This document shows, piece by piece, positions 1 through 9,622 of a stretch of DNA of 36,867 nucleotides (positions within the stretch are counted from its first letter, which is position 1; each line of letters begins with the position of its first letter). The translations under genes were made by a program, and so were the position numbers. Origin of the DNA: Nitrospira lenta (GTDB lineage: Bacteria; Nitrospirota; Nitrospiria; Nitrospirales; Nitrospiraceae); assembly GCA_945905765.1 (NCBI GenBank), contig CAMDPZ010000019.1, positions 1 through 36,867 on the forward strand, in the 5' to 3' direction. Under the pieces are notes generated by a model that had not been told where the DNA came from, did not search any database, and was given only the letters and a program-made list of their open reading frames with translations.

Positions 1-4
1 TGCT

Positions 5-33
5 TTGACAACCTGGGGGGCAGTAACTATAAT
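5..33 (+). promoter_or_regulatory. Perfect consensus sigma70 promoter ahead of lepA
   Basis: TTGACA at 5-10 and TATAAT at 28-33 are separated by exactly 17 bases, so both boxes and the spacer match the housekeeping consensus. Transcription would start near 40, leaving a leader of about 25 bases before the lepA TTG codon at 65. It is the only perfect-consensus promoter I found in the window and probably drives the packed lepA-lepB-hldE1-kdsB series. This is a sequence match only; activity is inferred. Confidence 0.85.
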
Positions 34-64
34 GAACCGATTTTATTGGGAAAAGAGTTAGCAT

Positions 65-1864
65 TTGCAAAGCCTTATACGCAATTTTTCGATTATCGCC
101 CATATCGATCACGGCAAATCTACCCTCGCTGACCGGATCCTCGACGCAACTGGCGCGGTGACTGCCCGAGAAGCCAAGGAGCAGATCCTTGATGCGATGG
201 ACCTGGAACGGGAACGGGGCATCACGATCAAGGCCCATGCGGTCGCGATCAAGTATCGGGCCAAAGACGGGAAGACCTACTCCTTGCATCTGATCGATAC
301 GCCGGGTCACGTGGACTTCACCTATGAGGTCTCACGCAGTCTTGCCGCATGCGAAGGAGCGCTCTTGCTCGTCGATGCTACACAGGGTGTGCAGGCGCAA
401 ACCATTGCCAATGTGAATTTGGCCATGGCGAACAACCTCACGATCATTCCGGTTATCAATAAAATCGATCTGGCCAGCGCCGACGTCGAGGGCACCAAAC
501 AGTCGATTTCCGATGTGCTGATGTTGGATGCGACCGATGCCCTCTTGATCAGCGCAAAAGAGGGCAAGGGTGTGCCGGAGGTGCTGGAGGCCGTCATCGA
601 ACGGATTCCGCCGCCTTCCGGAGATCCCGCTGCGCCGCTGAAGGCGCTCATTTTCGATTCCTGGTTCGATAATTATCAGGGCGTGATCGTGCTGGCCCGG
701 ATCGTGGATGGCTCCGTGCGGCCCGGCATGAAGATCAAAGTCATGTCGAACGAGCGGGTGTTTGAAGTGATGGAAGTCGGACAATTCAGCCCGAAGCGGA
801 CCAAGAAGACCGAGCTCTTGACCGGCGAGGCTGGCTATCTCTGTGCCAACATGCGGGAAGTCGCGGACGTGAAGATCGGCGATACCCTCACGGATGCGGT
901 GACGCCCACGAGCACGCCGTTCCCCGGCTATAAAGAAGTGAAGCCGCTGGTGTTCTGCGGGCTCTATCCCACCGACACGGCCCGCTACGAGGATTTGCGG
1001 GATGCGCTAGTCAAACTGCGGTTGAACGACTCCTCGTTCGTCTACGAGCCGGAGACCTCGTTGGCTTTGGGGTTCGGGTTCCGTTGCGGTTTTCTGGGCC
1101 TCCTCCATATGGAAATCATCCAGGAGCGCCTCGAACGCGAATACAACCTGACCTTGCTCACGACCGCGCCGACCGTCGTCTATCGCGTGTTGCTGACTAA
1201 TGGCGATGTGCTGGAGGTCAATAACCCCTCGCAGCTTCCTCCCCCCAGCAGCATCGAATCGTTCGAGGAGCCGTTCATTCTGGCTTCGGTCATTACGCCG
1301 GAACGGTACATGGGGGCCATCATCCAGCTCTGTCAGGAGCGCCGCGGCATTCAGCGGGGGATTCAATTCCTCGACCCGACGCGGGTGACGATCAGTTACG
1401 AAATGCCGCTCAACGAAGTCATTCTCGATTTCTACGACAAGCTCAAGTCGCGCACGCAGGGTTATGCCTCGCTGGACTATGAATTGCTCGGCTATCGCCC
1501 GTCCGATCTCGTGCGGCTCGACATCCTCTTGAACGGCGAATCGGTCGATGCTCTGTCCTTCATCACCCATAAAGATCGGTCCATTCAGCGCGGACGTCAG
1601 TTGGCCGAGAAAATGAAGGAACTCATTCCCCGGCAGATGTACGAGATCGCCATTCAGGCGGCGATCGGGAGCAAGGTCATCGCGCGCGAGACGATCGGCG
1701 CGATGAAGAAGAATGTGTTGGCGAAATGCTACGGCGGCGACGTTTCGCGCAAACGTAAGCTCCTTGAGAAGCAGAAGGAAGGGAAGAAGCGCATGAAATC
1801 CGTGGGGAACGTGGAAGTGCCGCAAGAGGCGTTCCTGGCCATCTTGAAAGTCGGTGACGAGTGA
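65..1864 (+). CDS. lepA: Elongation factor 4 (LepA), ribosomal back-translocase GTPase
   Basis: The 599-residue protein has the length usual for LepA and is complete. The G1 loop AHIDHGKST lies at about residues 12-20, followed by the switch region with [13 protein letters not shown] (G3) and NKID (G4). The C-terminal LepA-specific part includes [20 protein letters not shown], the hallmark of the family. LepA acts on the ribosome in the cytoplasm, where it rescues or remodels stalled elongation complexes. The start is TTG at 65, because the conserved N-terminus ([16 protein letters not shown]) begins right there and no in-frame ATG lies upstream; the ribosome-binding site is weak (AAGAG). The stop overlaps the lepB start (GTGA), so the two are translationally coupled, the classic lepA-lepB pairing. 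Confidence 0.98.
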   Translation: MQSLIRNFSIIAHIDHGKSTLADRILDATGAVTAREAKEQILDAMDLERERGITIKAHAVAIKYRAKDGKTYSLHLIDTPGHVDFTYEVSRSLAACEGALLLVDATQGVQAQTIANVNLAMANNLTIIPVINKIDLASADVEGTKQSISDVLMLDATDALLISAKEGKGVPEVLEAVIERIPPPSGDPAAPLKALIFDSWFDNYQGVIVLARIVDGSVRPGMKIKVMSNERVFEVMEVGQFSPKRTKKTELLTGEAGYLCANMREVADVKIGDTLTDAVTPTSTPFPGYKEVKPLVFCGLYPTDTARYEDLRDALVKLRLNDSSFVYEPETSLALGFGFRCGFLGLLHMEIIQERLEREYNLTLLTTAPTVVYRVLLTNGDVLEVNNPSQLPPPSSIESFEEPFILASVITPERYMGAIIQLCQERRGIQRGIQFLDPTRVTISYEMPLNEVILDFYDKLKSRTQGYASLDYELLGYRPSDLVRLDILLNGESVDALSFITHKDRSIQRGRQLAEKMKELIPRQMYEIAIQAAIGSKVIARETIGAMKKNVLAKCYGGDVSRKRKLLEKQKEGKKRMKSVGNVEVPQEAFLAILKVGDE

Positions 1865-2637
1865 GCGGGGACACCAACCTTCCTCCGTCGGACGGTCTTG
1901 CCTCTGCGACCCACGAGGGGCGCACGGATGCAACAGGCGCGACAACCGTCCTCGATGAGCCGTCGACATCGCAGCCTGGCAGGAAATCGATCTTTCGCGA
2001 ATATGCGGAAGCCATCGTCGTGGCGATGCTCCTGGCCTTTGCGATCCGGGTGTTCATCGTGCAGGCGTTCAAGATTCCGTCCGGCTCGATGATCCCCACC
2101 CTGTTGATCGGGGATCATATTTTAGTCAGCAAGCTGACTTACGGCATTCAATGGCCCAGCCAGTGCAAGTTCCAAGTGGCCTTGCCTCCCGTCAATTGCT
2201 ACGCGTCGCAGGCGCTCATTGAATTCGGTAAGCCGCAGCGGGGCGACGTGATCGTGTTCCGGTTCCCTGAAGATGAGGAAAAGGATTTCATTAAACGGAT
2301 CGTGGGGGGGCCTGGCGATACCGTGCAGGTGCTCAACAAAGCCATCCTGGTGAACGGGGCGGTGCTCGACGATAAGCTCTTCACGCAACGGATCGATCCG
2401 GGGATCATTGACGGCGCCATCAATCCGCGCGACAATTTCGGGCCGGTGACCGTGCCGGAGGGCGCCTATTTCGTGATGGGCGACAATCGCGATCAAAGTC
2501 TGGACAGCCGGTTTTGGGGCTATGTGCGCGAGGAGAAGATCCGCGGGAAGGCGTTCCGCATCTACTGGTCGTGGAGCGGGCAGGGACAATGGACGGAGTG
2601 GGTCAGATGGGATCGATTCGGCAAAGCCATTCAGTAA
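1861..2637 (+). CDS. lepB: Signal peptidase I (LepB)
   Basis: This membrane serine protease cleaves signal peptides from exported proteins on the outer face of the inner membrane. A hydrophilic N-terminus of about 45 residues precedes one transmembrane helix (about 50-68). Then come box B SGSMIPTL with the nucleophile Ser76, box [10 protein letters not shown] with the general base Lys145, and box [12 protein letters not shown]. All catalytic boxes are intact. The start is GTG at 1861, sharing four bases with the lepA stop. A short insertion with two cysteines (about residues 100-118, [12 protein letters not shown]) lies between boxes B and D and could form a periplasmic disulfide; that is inference. 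The gene ends inside the start region of the heptose kinase gene. Confidence 0.97.
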   Translation: MSGDTNLPPSDGLASATHEGRTDATGATTVLDEPSTSQPGRKSIFREYAEAIVVAMLLAFAIRVFIVQAFKIPSGSMIPTLLIGDHILVSKLTYGIQWPSQCKFQVALPPVNCYASQALIEFGKPQRGDVIVFRFPEDEEKDFIKRIVGGPGDTVQVLNKAILVNGAVLDDKLFTQRIDPGIIDGAINPRDNFGPVTVPEGAYFVMGDNRDQSLDSRFWGYVREEKIRGKAFRIYWSWSGQGQWTEWVRWDRFGKAIQ

Positions 2638-3674
2638 ATAAAGCGACGAAGCAGGCTGCGGCAGGCTCAGGCGGACCGGGACGCGGGGGGCCTGCGTCGC
2701 CGAAAGTCCTGCGGCAATATATTGCGCGGTTTCCGCAAGCCTCCGTGCTTGTCATCGGCGACCTCATCCTCGATCATTATATCTGGGGCCGTGTGAGCCG
2801 GATCTCGCCGGAAGCCCCGGTGCCGGTGGTCCATGTCGATTCTGAATCCTTCAGACTCGGCGGCGCCGCCAACGTCTTCAATAACATTCTCGCCTTGGGC
2901 GGCAAAGCCGACCTTTGCGGCGTGATCGGATCGGACGAGTCGGGCCGGATGCTCCTGAAAGAATTGGGCACGAGCCGTTCCGGGCGGGGCGGGGTCGTGA
3001 TCGATCCGGATCGCCCGACCACCAGAAAGTCCCGCGTCATCGCCCATAATCAGCAGATCGTGCGGTACGACGTGGAGCGACGCGGGGAGCTTAAGCCTGC
3101 GATGCAACGGAAGATCCTTCGTTACGTCGAATCGCGGTTGCGGGATCTCTCCTGCCTCGTAGTGTCGGACTATGCCAAGGGAGTCGTGAGCGCCAGCTTG
3201 ATGGCGGACCTGACGCGCCTCGCCTCGTTGCGCGGCATCCCCCTCGTCGTCGATCCGAAAGTCGAACATTTCAGCTACTACAAAGGGGCGACGGTCATCA
3301 CGCCGAACCACCTGGAAGCGATGCAAGCCGCCGGCGTGCATGGCGACGACGATCAGGCCAGCAATGATGCCGGCGCGATCATCCGCCAGCGGTTAGGCTG
3401 TCAGGCGGTGCTCATTACGCGCGGCGAAAAAGGGATGAGTCTGTACGAGGGAGACGGAGTCTCCTGGCATATTCCAACCCAGGCCCGCCAGGTCTACGAT
3501 GTGACCGGCGCGGGCGATACAGTGATCGGGACCTTGGCTCTTGCGCTGTCGACCGGTGCCTCGATGAGGGATGCGGCGGCGCTGGCGAATCACGCGGCTG
3601 GCGTTGTCGTCGGCATGGTGGGCACCGCGACCCTGTCGGCGCAGCAGCTTTCGGAGGCTTTAGGCCATGACTAG
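2607..3674 (+). CDS. hldE1/rfaE1: D-glycero-beta-D-manno-heptose-7-phosphate kinase (single-domain RfaE1/HldE kinase)
   Basis: A PfkB/ribokinase-family kinase that phosphorylates heptose 7-phosphate at C1 in the ADP-heptose pathway for the LPS inner core. The substrate loop is seen in FRLGGAANVFNN and the ATP/anion-hole signature in DVTGAGDTVIG, with the catalytic Asp at the end of that motif. I chose ATG 2607, which has GGAG at 2595-2598 with 8-base spacing; upstream in-frame ATGs at 2514 and 2589 lack a well-placed site. The protein is then about 355 residues and starts 31 bases inside lepB. Only the kinase half is present: the C-terminal adenylyltransferase domain of bifunctional HldE is missing, so that step must be encoded elsewhere. 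It overlaps kdsB by 8 bases. The first ~35 residues are low complexity and poorly conserved-looking. Confidence 0.93.
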   Translation: MGSIRQSHSVNKATKQAAAGSGGPGRGGPASPKVLRQYIARFPQASVLVIGDLILDHYIWGRVSRISPEAPVPVVHVDSESFRLGGAANVFNNILALGGKADLCGVIGSDESGRMLLKELGTSRSGRGGVVIDPDRPTTRKSRVIAHNQQIVRYDVERRGELKPAMQRKILRYVESRLRDLSCLVVSDYAKGVVSASLMADLTRLASLRGIPLVVDPKVEHFSYYKGATVITPNHLEAMQAAGVHGDDDQASNDAGAIIRQRLGCQAVLITRGEKGMSLYEGDGVSWHIPTQARQVYDVTGAGDTVIGTLALALSTGASMRDAAALANHAAGVVVGMVGTATLSAQQLSEALGHD

Positions 3675-4464
3675 GACGCCTTTTGTGACGGTCGTCATTC
3701 CGGCCCGGTACGGGTCGACGCGTTTTCCCGGGAAACCCCTCGCCATGCTCGGGCCTAAGCCCATGATCCAGCATGTCTATGAACAGGCGGCGGCCTGCCG
3801 TTTGGTTTCGGATGTGCTGGTGGCCACCGACCATAAACGGATCAAGGAGGCCGTGGAAGCATTCGGCGGGCAGGCGGTAATGACCGGCGGAGCCTATCGG
3901 ACCGGCACCGATCGGGTCGCCGAGGTTGCGCGTCTGGTCCGCGGGGACTTTTTCGTGAACCTCCAAGGCGATGAGATCCCGCTGCAGCCTGAGCTGTTGG
4001 CGGACCTCATCGAGCCGTTCCTCGCAAGCGGCGCAGAGATGGGGACCTTGAAGCGCGCGATCGACTCGACGGAGGATCTCCACAATCCCTCAGTGGTGAA
4101 GGTGGTCACGGATCATCAGGGTAACGCCCTCTATTTTTCTCGCGCGCCGATTCCGGTGGTGCGGGACGACGCCGGCCATGTGGCCGTTGCAGGGCTGCAT
4201 TATATTCATCTCGGTCTCTATATCTACCGGCGCGATATCCTGTTGAAGATCGAGGCGCTGCCCTCCGGACGGTTGGAGGAGGCGGAGAGCCTTGAGCAGT
4301 TGCGCGCCTTGGAGCACGGGATTTCAATCAAAGTCTGGGAAACCAAACGGGCCTCCTTGCGGGTGGATAGGCCGGAAGATGTCGAGCTGGTGACGGAGAA
4401 GCTGCGCCACTTTGAGGCCGTGAAGCGGGAGCTGGCTGCGATCAGAGCCACCCACGGGAAGTAG
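3667..4464 (+). CDS. kdsB: 3-deoxy-manno-octulosonate cytidylyltransferase (CMP-Kdo synthetase)
   Basis: This enzyme activates Kdo with CTP to CMP-Kdo, the donor for the first LPS core sugars, in the cytoplasm. The 265-residue protein begins with the nucleotidyltransferase loop [17 protein letters not shown] and has the family motifs [22 protein letters not shown] and YFSRAPIP. Length and order match the family. ATG 3667 is preceded by GGAGG with about 8-base spacing and overlaps the heptose kinase stop by 8 bases. Its position directly before pyrG links CTP supply to CTP use. Confidence 0.97.
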   Translation: MTRTPFVTVVIPARYGSTRFPGKPLAMLGPKPMIQHVYEQAAACRLVSDVLVATDHKRIKEAVEAFGGQAVMTGGAYRTGTDRVAEVARLVRGDFFVNLQGDEIPLQPELLADLIEPFLASGAEMGTLKRAIDSTEDLHNPSVVKVVTDHQGNALYFSRAPIPVVRDDAGHVAVAGLHYIHLGLYIYRRDILLKIEALPSGRLEEAESLEQLRALEHGISIKVWETKRASLRVDRPEDVELVTEKLRHFEAVKRELAAIRATHGK

Positions 4465-4517
4465 CCCCCGGTGGCAGAGATGTCGGAATTATAGGACCGG
4501 ACAAGATGGGGGCAGCC

Positions 4518-6119
4518 ATGAGTAAATTCATTTTCGTCACCGGCGGCGTCGTCTCCTCCCTGGGGAAAGGGCTCGCATCGGCTTCGATCGGCAACCTGCT
4601 GGAAAGCCGCGGGTTGAAGATCACCTTCCTGAAGCTCGACCCCTACATCAACGTCGATCCCGGCACGATGAATCCCTATCAGCATGGGGAAGTCTACGTC
4701 ACGGACGACGGAGCGGAAACGGACCTGGACCTCGGCCACTATGAGCGGTACACGTCCCTGACCCTCACCAAAGAAAACAACTACACGACCGGACGGATCT
4801 ACCATTCGGTCATTACGAAAGAGCGGCGCGGCGACTACCTGGGCGGGACCGTGCAGGTGGTGCCCCATGTCACGGACGAGATCAAGCAGAGCATCATGCG
4901 CATCTCGAAGGGGATGGATGTCACGATCGTGGAGATCGGCGGCACTGTCGGCGACATTGAGAGCCTGCCCTTCCTCGAAGCGATCCGCCAGATGCCCTAC
5001 GACGTGGGCCGCGAGAACGTGCTCTATGTCCACCTTACGTTGGTGCCCTATATCGGCGCAGCGGGCGAACTGAAGACCAAGCCGACGCAGCATTCCGTCA
5101 ATAAGCTGCGGGAAATCGGTATCCAGCCCCATATCCTCCTCTGCCGGACCGACCGCTACCTGCCGCCGGAGCTCAAGGACAAGATCGCGATGTTCTGCAA
5201 CGTCGAAAAAGACGCGGTCATCACGGCCAAGGACGTGGATTCGATTTACGAAGTGCCGATCGTGTTCCGGAAGGAGGGGCTGGACGATCTGATCGTGCGC
5301 CTGCTCCATCTGGAGACCGGGCCGCCGAACCTGCGCGAATGGGATGCGATGGTCCAGAAGATCAAGCATCCCAAGCATGAAGTCTCCGTGGCCCTGGTCG
5401 GCAAGTATGCGGGCTTGAAGGAATGTTACAAGAGCCTCGCGGAATCGCTCGTCCATGGCGGCATCGACCATGAAACGAAGGTGAACATCCAGTGGATCGA
5501 GTCGGAGGACATCGAGCGGAATGGAACCGAGCGGATACTGCGCGAGGTCGATGGCATCCTGGTGCCTGGCGGATTCGGTTCGCGCGGGATCGAAGGCAAG
5601 ATCGCGTCGATTCGCTATGCCAGGGAACATCAGATCCCATTTTTCGGCCTCTGCCTGGGCATGCAATGCGCGACGATCGAGTTTGCGCGGAACGTGGCAG
5701 GCCTGGCCGGCGCCAATAGCGCGGAGTTCGACGAGGCCACTTCCTATCCCGTTATTCATCTGATGTCGGATCAGCAGTCTGTCAGCGACAAGGGCGGGAC
5801 GATGCGGCTCGGCTCCTATCTCTGCAAGCTGGGGGAGGGCACCTTGGCCCAAAAGATGTACGGGGTGAACGAAGTGCGCGAGCGCCATCGGCACCGGTAC
5901 GAATTCAACAATGCCTACCGTGAGCAATTAACCGCCAAGGGCCTCGTGCTGAGCGGCCTGTCGCCGGACGGCCGGCTGGTCGAGATCGTCGAATTGAAAG
6001 ATCATCCCTGGTTCCTGGCGACGCAGTTCCATCCGGAATACAATTCACGGCCCCACCGGCCTCATCCTCTCTTTAGTGGTTTTGTGGGGGCAGCGTTACG
6101 CCGCAAATGCGGCCACTGA
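4518..6119 (+). CDS. pyrG: CTP synthase
   Basis: PyrG aminates UTP to CTP using glutamine. The N-terminal amidoligase domain starts with the canonical [16 protein letters not shown] (P-loop) and contains [15 protein letters not shown]; the C-terminal class I glutaminase domain has GLCLGMQ with the nucleophile Cys379 and the His-Glu pair in [10 protein letters not shown] chose ATG 4518 over the in-frame ATG at 4506: family members start with M(S/T)KFIFVTGG, and from 4518 the nucleophile is residue 379, the same number as in E. coli PyrG. A GGGGGC stretch sits just upstream. The protein is 533 residues and complete. A palindromic repeat follows the stop by three bases. Confidence 0.98.
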   Translation: MSKFIFVTGGVVSSLGKGLASASIGNLLESRGLKITFLKLDPYINVDPGTMNPYQHGEVYVTDDGAETDLDLGHYERYTSLTLTKENNYTTGRIYHSVITKERRGDYLGGTVQVVPHVTDEIKQSIMRISKGMDVTIVEIGGTVGDIESLPFLEAIRQMPYDVGRENVLYVHLTLVPYIGAAGELKTKPTQHSVNKLREIGIQPHILLCRTDRYLPPELKDKIAMFCNVEKDAVITAKDVDSIYEVPIVFRKEGLDDLIVRLLHLETGPPNLREWDAMVQKIKHPKHEVSVALVGKYAGLKECYKSLAESLVHGGIDHETKVNIQWIESEDIERNGTERILREVDGILVPGGFGSRGIEGKIASIRYAREHQIPFFGLCLGMQCATIEFARNVAGLAGANSAEFDEATSYPVIHLMSDQQSVSDKGGTMRLGSYLCKLGEGTLAQKMYGVNEVRERHRHRYEFNNAYREQLTAKGLVLSGLSPDGRLVEIVELKDHPWFLATQFHPEYNSRPHRPHPLFSGFVGAALRRKCGH

Positions 6120-6121
6120 GG

Positions 6122-6245
6122 CGGGATGCTGAAACTGCCTTTCAGCTTCGTTCTCGGCTCATCGAAATCCTCAACGTACCCAGAGGGTACGCTTCCGGTT
6201 TCGATTCGCCTGCGGCCTTGCTGAAAGATCAGTTTGAGCATCCCG
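6122..6245. repeat. ~124-bp palindromic dispersed element, copy 1
   Basis: The element starts CGGGATGCTGAAACTG and ends CAGTTTGAGCATCCCG, near-perfect inverted ends. The arms also pair internally (CTTTCAGC with GCTGAAAG; CGAAATCC with CGGTTTCG) up to a central CGTACCC/GGGTACG palindrome at about 6175-6191. It fills the gap between pyrG and kdsA. Copies 2 and 3 in this window share the ends and centre. It has no coding capacity and no target-site duplication that I can see, and could act as a terminator, an mRNA-processing hairpin or a MITE/REP-like element. Confidence 0.9.
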
Positions 6246-6264
6246 TAGTTTGCGAAAGGCTAAG

Positions 6265-7092
6265 ATGAGACACGAAATCGAGATAGGAAATTTCACCGTC
6301 GGTGCTGGGCATCGGCCGTTTTTGATTGCTGGGCCTTGTGTCATCGAGAGCGAAGCGCTCGTGCTGGAGACGGCGGCGCGCATCGCGGAGATCGCCCAGT
6401 CTCTGGGCATGCCCTACATCTTCAAGTCCTCTTTCGATAAAGCCAACCGGACCTCCATCAATTCCTATCGCGGACCAGGCCTTGAAAAGGGCCTGGCGGT
6501 GTTGAAGAAGGTGAAGGATCAGTTGGGCCTTCCGATCCTGACGGACGTCCATACGGAAGAGCAGGCGACCGAAGCAGGGAAGATCGTGGACGTGCTCCAG
6601 ATTCCCGCCTTCCTCTGCCGTCAGACTGACTTGCTCATCGCGGCGGCCAAGACCGGCAAGGTTGTGAACGTCAAGAAGGGCCAATTCCTCTCGCCCCTGG
6701 AGATGGGCAATGCCGTAAAGAAAGTGGAAGACTCTGGAAACAAACGGATCATCCTGACGGAACGAGGCTCGTCGTTCGGCTATAACAATCTCGTTGTGGA
6801 CATGCGCTCGTTTCCAGTTCTGAGGAGCTTCGGGTACCCGGTAGTCTTCGATGCCACCCATAGTGTGCAGTTGCCTGGCGGCGGGGGCACGAAATCCAGC
6901 GGCCAGCGTGAGTTCGTCGAGCCCCTGGCCTGTGCGGCAGCCGGCGCCGGAGTCGATGGCTTCTTCATGGAAGTCCATCCCAATCCAGACGAGGCCCTGT
7001 CGGATGGACCGAACATGGTGCCGCTCCATCAACTCAAAGCTTTGCTAGAACGGGTCTTACGGATATGCGACGCAGCACAACCGCACAAGTAA
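6265..7092 (+). CDS. kdsA: 2-dehydro-3-deoxyphosphooctonate aldolase (Kdo-8-phosphate synthase)
   Basis: KdsA condenses arabinose 5-phosphate with phosphoenolpyruvate to Kdo-8-phosphate. The 275-residue protein has the DAHP-synthase-I/KdsA barrel motifs: [65 protein letters not shown] and [17 protein letters not shown] chose ATG 6265, preceded by GAAAGG at 6254-6259; the TTG at 6250 overlaps that site and adds only five residues. No Asn/Cys verdict on metal dependence is offered. The gene lies 19 bases after the palindromic element and overlaps kdsD by 28 bases. Confidence 0.97.
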   Translation: MRHEIEIGNFTVGAGHRPFLIAGPCVIESEALVLETAARIAEIAQSLGMPYIFKSSFDKANRTSINSYRGPGLEKGLAVLKKVKDQLGLPILTDVHTEEQATEAGKIVDVLQIPAFLCRQTDLLIAAAKTGKVVNVKKGQFLSPLEMGNAVKKVEDSGNKRIILTERGSSFGYNNLVVDMRSFPVLRSFGYPVVFDATHSVQLPGGGGTKSSGQREFVEPLACAAAGAGVDGFFMEVHPNPDEALSDGPNMVPLHQLKALLERVLRICDAAQPHK

Positions 7093-8093
7093 CCAAGTCG
7101 AAGGCAACCAAGCCCTCGCCTGCGAAGGGCGGAACCAGCCTGGAGGTCGGTCGTCGCGTGCTGGCAATCGAAGCCCGCGCGGTTCAGGCCATGGTCCAGC
7201 GGCTCGATGGCGCCTTTTCAAAAGCGGTCGATCTATTGTATCAATGCAAGGGCAAGGTCGTGGTCTCCGGCATGGGCAAGTCCGGTTTGATCGGGCAGAA
7301 AATTGCCGCCACGATGGCCAGCACCGGGACCCCGTCATTTTTTCTCCATCCGGCCGAAGGACTCCATGGCGATCTCGGCATGCTGGGGCGCGGCGATGTG
7401 CTCATTGGGATTTCGAATAGCGGAGAGACCCAGGAAATTCTGCAGCTCCTGCCCTTCATGGAGCGAATGGGTGTTCCTGTCGTGGCGATTGTCGGCCGCA
7501 TGGGGTCTACTCTGGGGCAAACGAGCGCTGTGGCGCTGGACGTCTCCGTCGCAGAGGAAGCCTGTCCCTTGGGGCTCGCGCCGACGGCGAGCACGACCGC
7601 GACCCTCGCGATGGGCGATGCTCTGGCCGTGGCCCTGCTCGAAAAGCGCGGATTCAAGGAACATGACTTTGCGCAGTTCCATCCAGGCGGCACCTTGGGC
7701 CGCCGGTTGCTGGTGAAGGTGCGGGACCTGATGCATGTCGGGGCGGAATTGCCGCAAGTGAAAGAGACGGCCTCAACGTCGGCAGCCTTGCTGGAAATGT
7801 CGGCCAAGAAACTCGGTATGACGACGGTCGTTAATCGCGCCGGCGCGCTGGTGGGCATCATTACAGACGGAGACCTGCGCCGGTTTATTCAGCAGGGCGG
7901 TAATTTCTCCAAGGGCACAGCCGGAGCTCTGGCCTCGCGGCAGCCCAAATTGATCGGGCCGGACGAATTGGCAGCCAAGGCGGTCGAAATGATGGAGCGC
8001 TATTCCATCACGACGCTCGTCGTGGCAGAAAATGCCAAACGCATTGTCGGGGTCGTGCACCTGCATGACTTATTAAAGCACGGTATCGTTTGA
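7065..8093 (+). CDS. kdsD: D-arabinose-5-phosphate isomerase (SIS-CBS type)
   Basis: This isomerase makes arabinose 5-phosphate from ribulose 5-phosphate, the first Kdo step. It has an SIS domain ([45 protein letters not shown]) followed by two CBS domains from about residue 220, the second holding [13 protein letters not shown]. The gene could start at ATG 7065, overlapping kdsA by 28 bases (342 residues), or at GTG 7158, which has GGAGGT at 7142-7147 and removes the overlap (311 residues). Known KdsD proteins have about 18 residues before the conserved VLAIE segment, between these two options. It forms the Kdo set with kdsA and kdsB; a kdsC phosphatase is not adjacent. Confidence 0.95.
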   Translation: MRRSTTAQVTKSKATKPSPAKGGTSLEVGRRVLAIEARAVQAMVQRLDGAFSKAVDLLYQCKGKVVVSGMGKSGLIGQKIAATMASTGTPSFFLHPAEGLHGDLGMLGRGDVLIGISNSGETQEILQLLPFMERMGVPVVAIVGRMGSTLGQTSAVALDVSVAEEACPLGLAPTASTTATLAMGDALAVALLEKRGFKEHDFAQFHPGGTLGRRLLVKVRDLMHVGAELPQVKETASTSAALLEMSAKKLGMTTVVNRAGALVGIITDGDLRRFIQQGGNFSKGTAGALASRQPKLIGPDELAAKAVEMMERYSITTLVVAENAKRIVGVVHLHDLLKHGIV

Positions 8094-8108
8094 CGGAATG
8101 GGTCACCA

Positions 8109-8705
8109 ATGAGTCGCATGCCGGCAGCCTGGAAATTAGTCGGGCAAGAATCATTCAACCTCCCGAACTTCATTACGCTCACCCGCATCCTTTTGATCCC
8201 TGTCTTCGTGGTGCTCTTTGCTACGCCGACTCCAGACCGATCCCTCAGCGCAGCCCTCATCTTCGTCATCGCCGCGGTCACCGATCTGTTGGATGGATAT
8301 CTGGCCCGCCGGAACGGCCAAGTCACCATACTCGGAAAGCTGCTCGACCCCATTGCCGATAAGCTGTTGGTCCTCTCCGCCCTGATTCTTCTGGTCAACG
8401 TCGATCGCGTAAGCGCCTTGGTCGCGATTTTGATCATCGCGCGAGAGGTGGCGGTTACGGGTATTCGCGCCATTGCCGCCAGCGAAGGGATGGTGATCTC
8501 GGCTGAGACGACGGGCAAGTACAAGATGGCGCTGCAAGTCGTGGCGATCGTGCTCTTGATCCTCGAAGGCACGTTCCTGTCCGACTTCGGCAATCTACAC
8601 CTGGCCGGCATCGGCACACTCTATCTCTCGCTGGTGCTGGGTTATGTGTCAGGCGGGCAGTATGTCTGGAGTTTCTGGAAGCAGGTCGTCGCCAAGGGGC
8701 TTTGA
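8109..8705 (+). CDS. pgsA: CDP-diacylglycerol--glycerol-3-phosphate 3-phosphatidyltransferase
   Basis: PgsA makes phosphatidylglycerol phosphate, the committed step to acidic phospholipids, in the inner membrane. The CDP-alcohol phosphotransferase signature D-G-x2-A-R-x8-G-x3-D-x3-D is intact as DGYLARR...GKLLDPIADK, and the NLPNFITLTR-like start (FNLPNFITLTRILLIP) is typical. Several hydrophobic helices cover most of the 198 residues. ATG 8109 follows kdsD by 15 bases with no clear ribosome-binding site. The stop codon TGA shares bases with the outer end of repeat copy 2. Confidence 0.96.
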   Translation: MSRMPAAWKLVGQESFNLPNFITLTRILLIPVFVVLFATPTPDRSLSAALIFVIAAVTDLLDGYLARRNGQVTILGKLLDPIADKLLVLSALILLVNVDRVSALVAILIIAREVAVTGIRAIAASEGMVISAETTGKYKMALQVVAIVLLILEGTFLSDFGNLHLAGIGTLYLSLVLGYVSGGQYVWSFWKQVVAKGL

Positions 8706-8830
8706 CCGGATGCTGAAAAAGCCCGTCAGCTGCGTTCTCGCATCGTTCAGACCCTCAACGTACCTTCCGGGTACGCCTCGGTCCTTCACTCGCTGCGGCC
8801 TTGCTGGACGGACTTTTTGAGCATCCGGTC
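8704..8830. repeat. ~124-bp palindromic dispersed element, copy 2
   Basis: Ends are GACCGGATGCTGAAAAAG and CTTTTTGAGCATCCGGTC, complementary except for one base. The centre is CGTACC-ttcc-GGGTACG. The internal arms differ from copies 1 and 3 but still pair: GTTCAGACC here faces GGTCCTTCAC, where copy 1 has CGAAATCC facing CGGTTTCG. The first two bases of the extended inverted repeat belong to the pgsA stop codon. It separates pgsA from plsY. Confidence 0.9.
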
Positions 8831-8865
8831 AGTTTAAATATTCTGTACGGTTGATTTAATCATAC

Positions 8866-9471
8866 ATGGACCATCAAGGACTTTTTGTATTGCTCGTGGT
8901 TGCCGGCTATTTGCTGGGGGCTGTGCCATTTGGCGTCGTGGTGTCGAAGGCGATGGGCCTGCCGGACCCTCGTACGGTGGGGAGCAAGAACGTCGGCTTT
9001 ACTAATGTGCTGCGCGTGTCTGGCAAGAAGGCCGGCATCCTGACCCTGATCGGGGACATGGGCAAGGGCTGGATGATGGGTTTCGCGGCAACACAACTGT
9101 TGCAAGACGAATGGACCATCCTGCTCGTGGCGCTTGCGCCGATCCTCGGACACCTCTGTTCCATTTTTCTTGGATTCACCGGCGGCAAGGGAGTGGCGAC
9201 AGCTCTTGGCTCGGTCCTCGGCGTGGCCCCACTCATCGGCTTCATTTTATTGTGTGCCTGGCTCGGGGCCGTCGCTCTCTGGCGTTATTCCTCCGGCGGG
9301 GCACTCACAGCCTTTGCGATTTTTCCCCTCGTTGCCGTGCTCATCCATCCAACGGTGGAGTTCGTGCTCTTCTCCGTCATCGTCAGCAGTCTTATCGTGA
9401 TGAAGCACCGGGGGAATATCGAGAGACTGTGGAAGGGAGAAGAAAGCAAAATAGGGCAGAGGAAGACCTGA
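8866..9471 (+). CDS. plsY: Acyl-phosphate:glycerol-3-phosphate acyltransferase
   Basis: PlsY transfers an acyl group from acyl phosphate to glycerol 3-phosphate in the inner membrane, the first step of phospholipid synthesis. The 201-residue hydrophobic protein carries the family motifs GSKNVGFTNVLRVSGKKAG (motif 1, usually GSGNIGATN) and GHLCSIFLGFTGGKGVATALG (motif 2), and a KHRGNIERL motif near the end. ATG 8866 has no evident ribosome-binding site. The gene follows repeat copy 2, so it may be expressed apart from pgsA. It ends the LPS/lipid block. Confidence 0.96.
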   Translation: MDHQGLFVLLVVAGYLLGAVPFGVVVSKAMGLPDPRTVGSKNVGFTNVLRVSGKKAGILTLIGDMGKGWMMGFAATQLLQDEWTILLVALAPILGHLCSIFLGFTGGKGVATALGSVLGVAPLIGFILLCAWLGAVALWRYSSGGALTAFAIFPLVAVLIHPTVEFVLFSVIVSSLIVMKHRGNIERLWKGEESKIGQRKT

Positions 9472-9622
9472 CCGCTTGGTTGGGTTTCCGATCTGACTAA
9501 CGAGATAGAGCAGGCAGACTCCCTCCGCCACCCCCGTTCACCTCTCACCTTTTACGTTTCACAGCCTCAAGGTGCTTTCCCCTTGGGAAACGGGTATCCT
9601 GCCGCGGCCACACGAGACCACC

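Noticed and set aside
1007-1969. 320-codon minus frame opposite lepA
   Set aside because: Shadow of lepA; no ribosome-binding site and biased composition.
4224-5927. 567-codon open frame on minus opposite kdsB/pyrG
   Set aside because: It is antisense to strongly conserved pyrG and has a His/Asp/Arg-rich composition typical of frames opposite GC-rich genes; no motif or ribosome-binding site.
9537-9561. Half of a further word-built inverted repeat (TTCACCTCTCACCTTTTACG)
   Set aside because: It resembles one arm of such repeats, but no complementary arm is present nearby, so it is not reported as a repeat.
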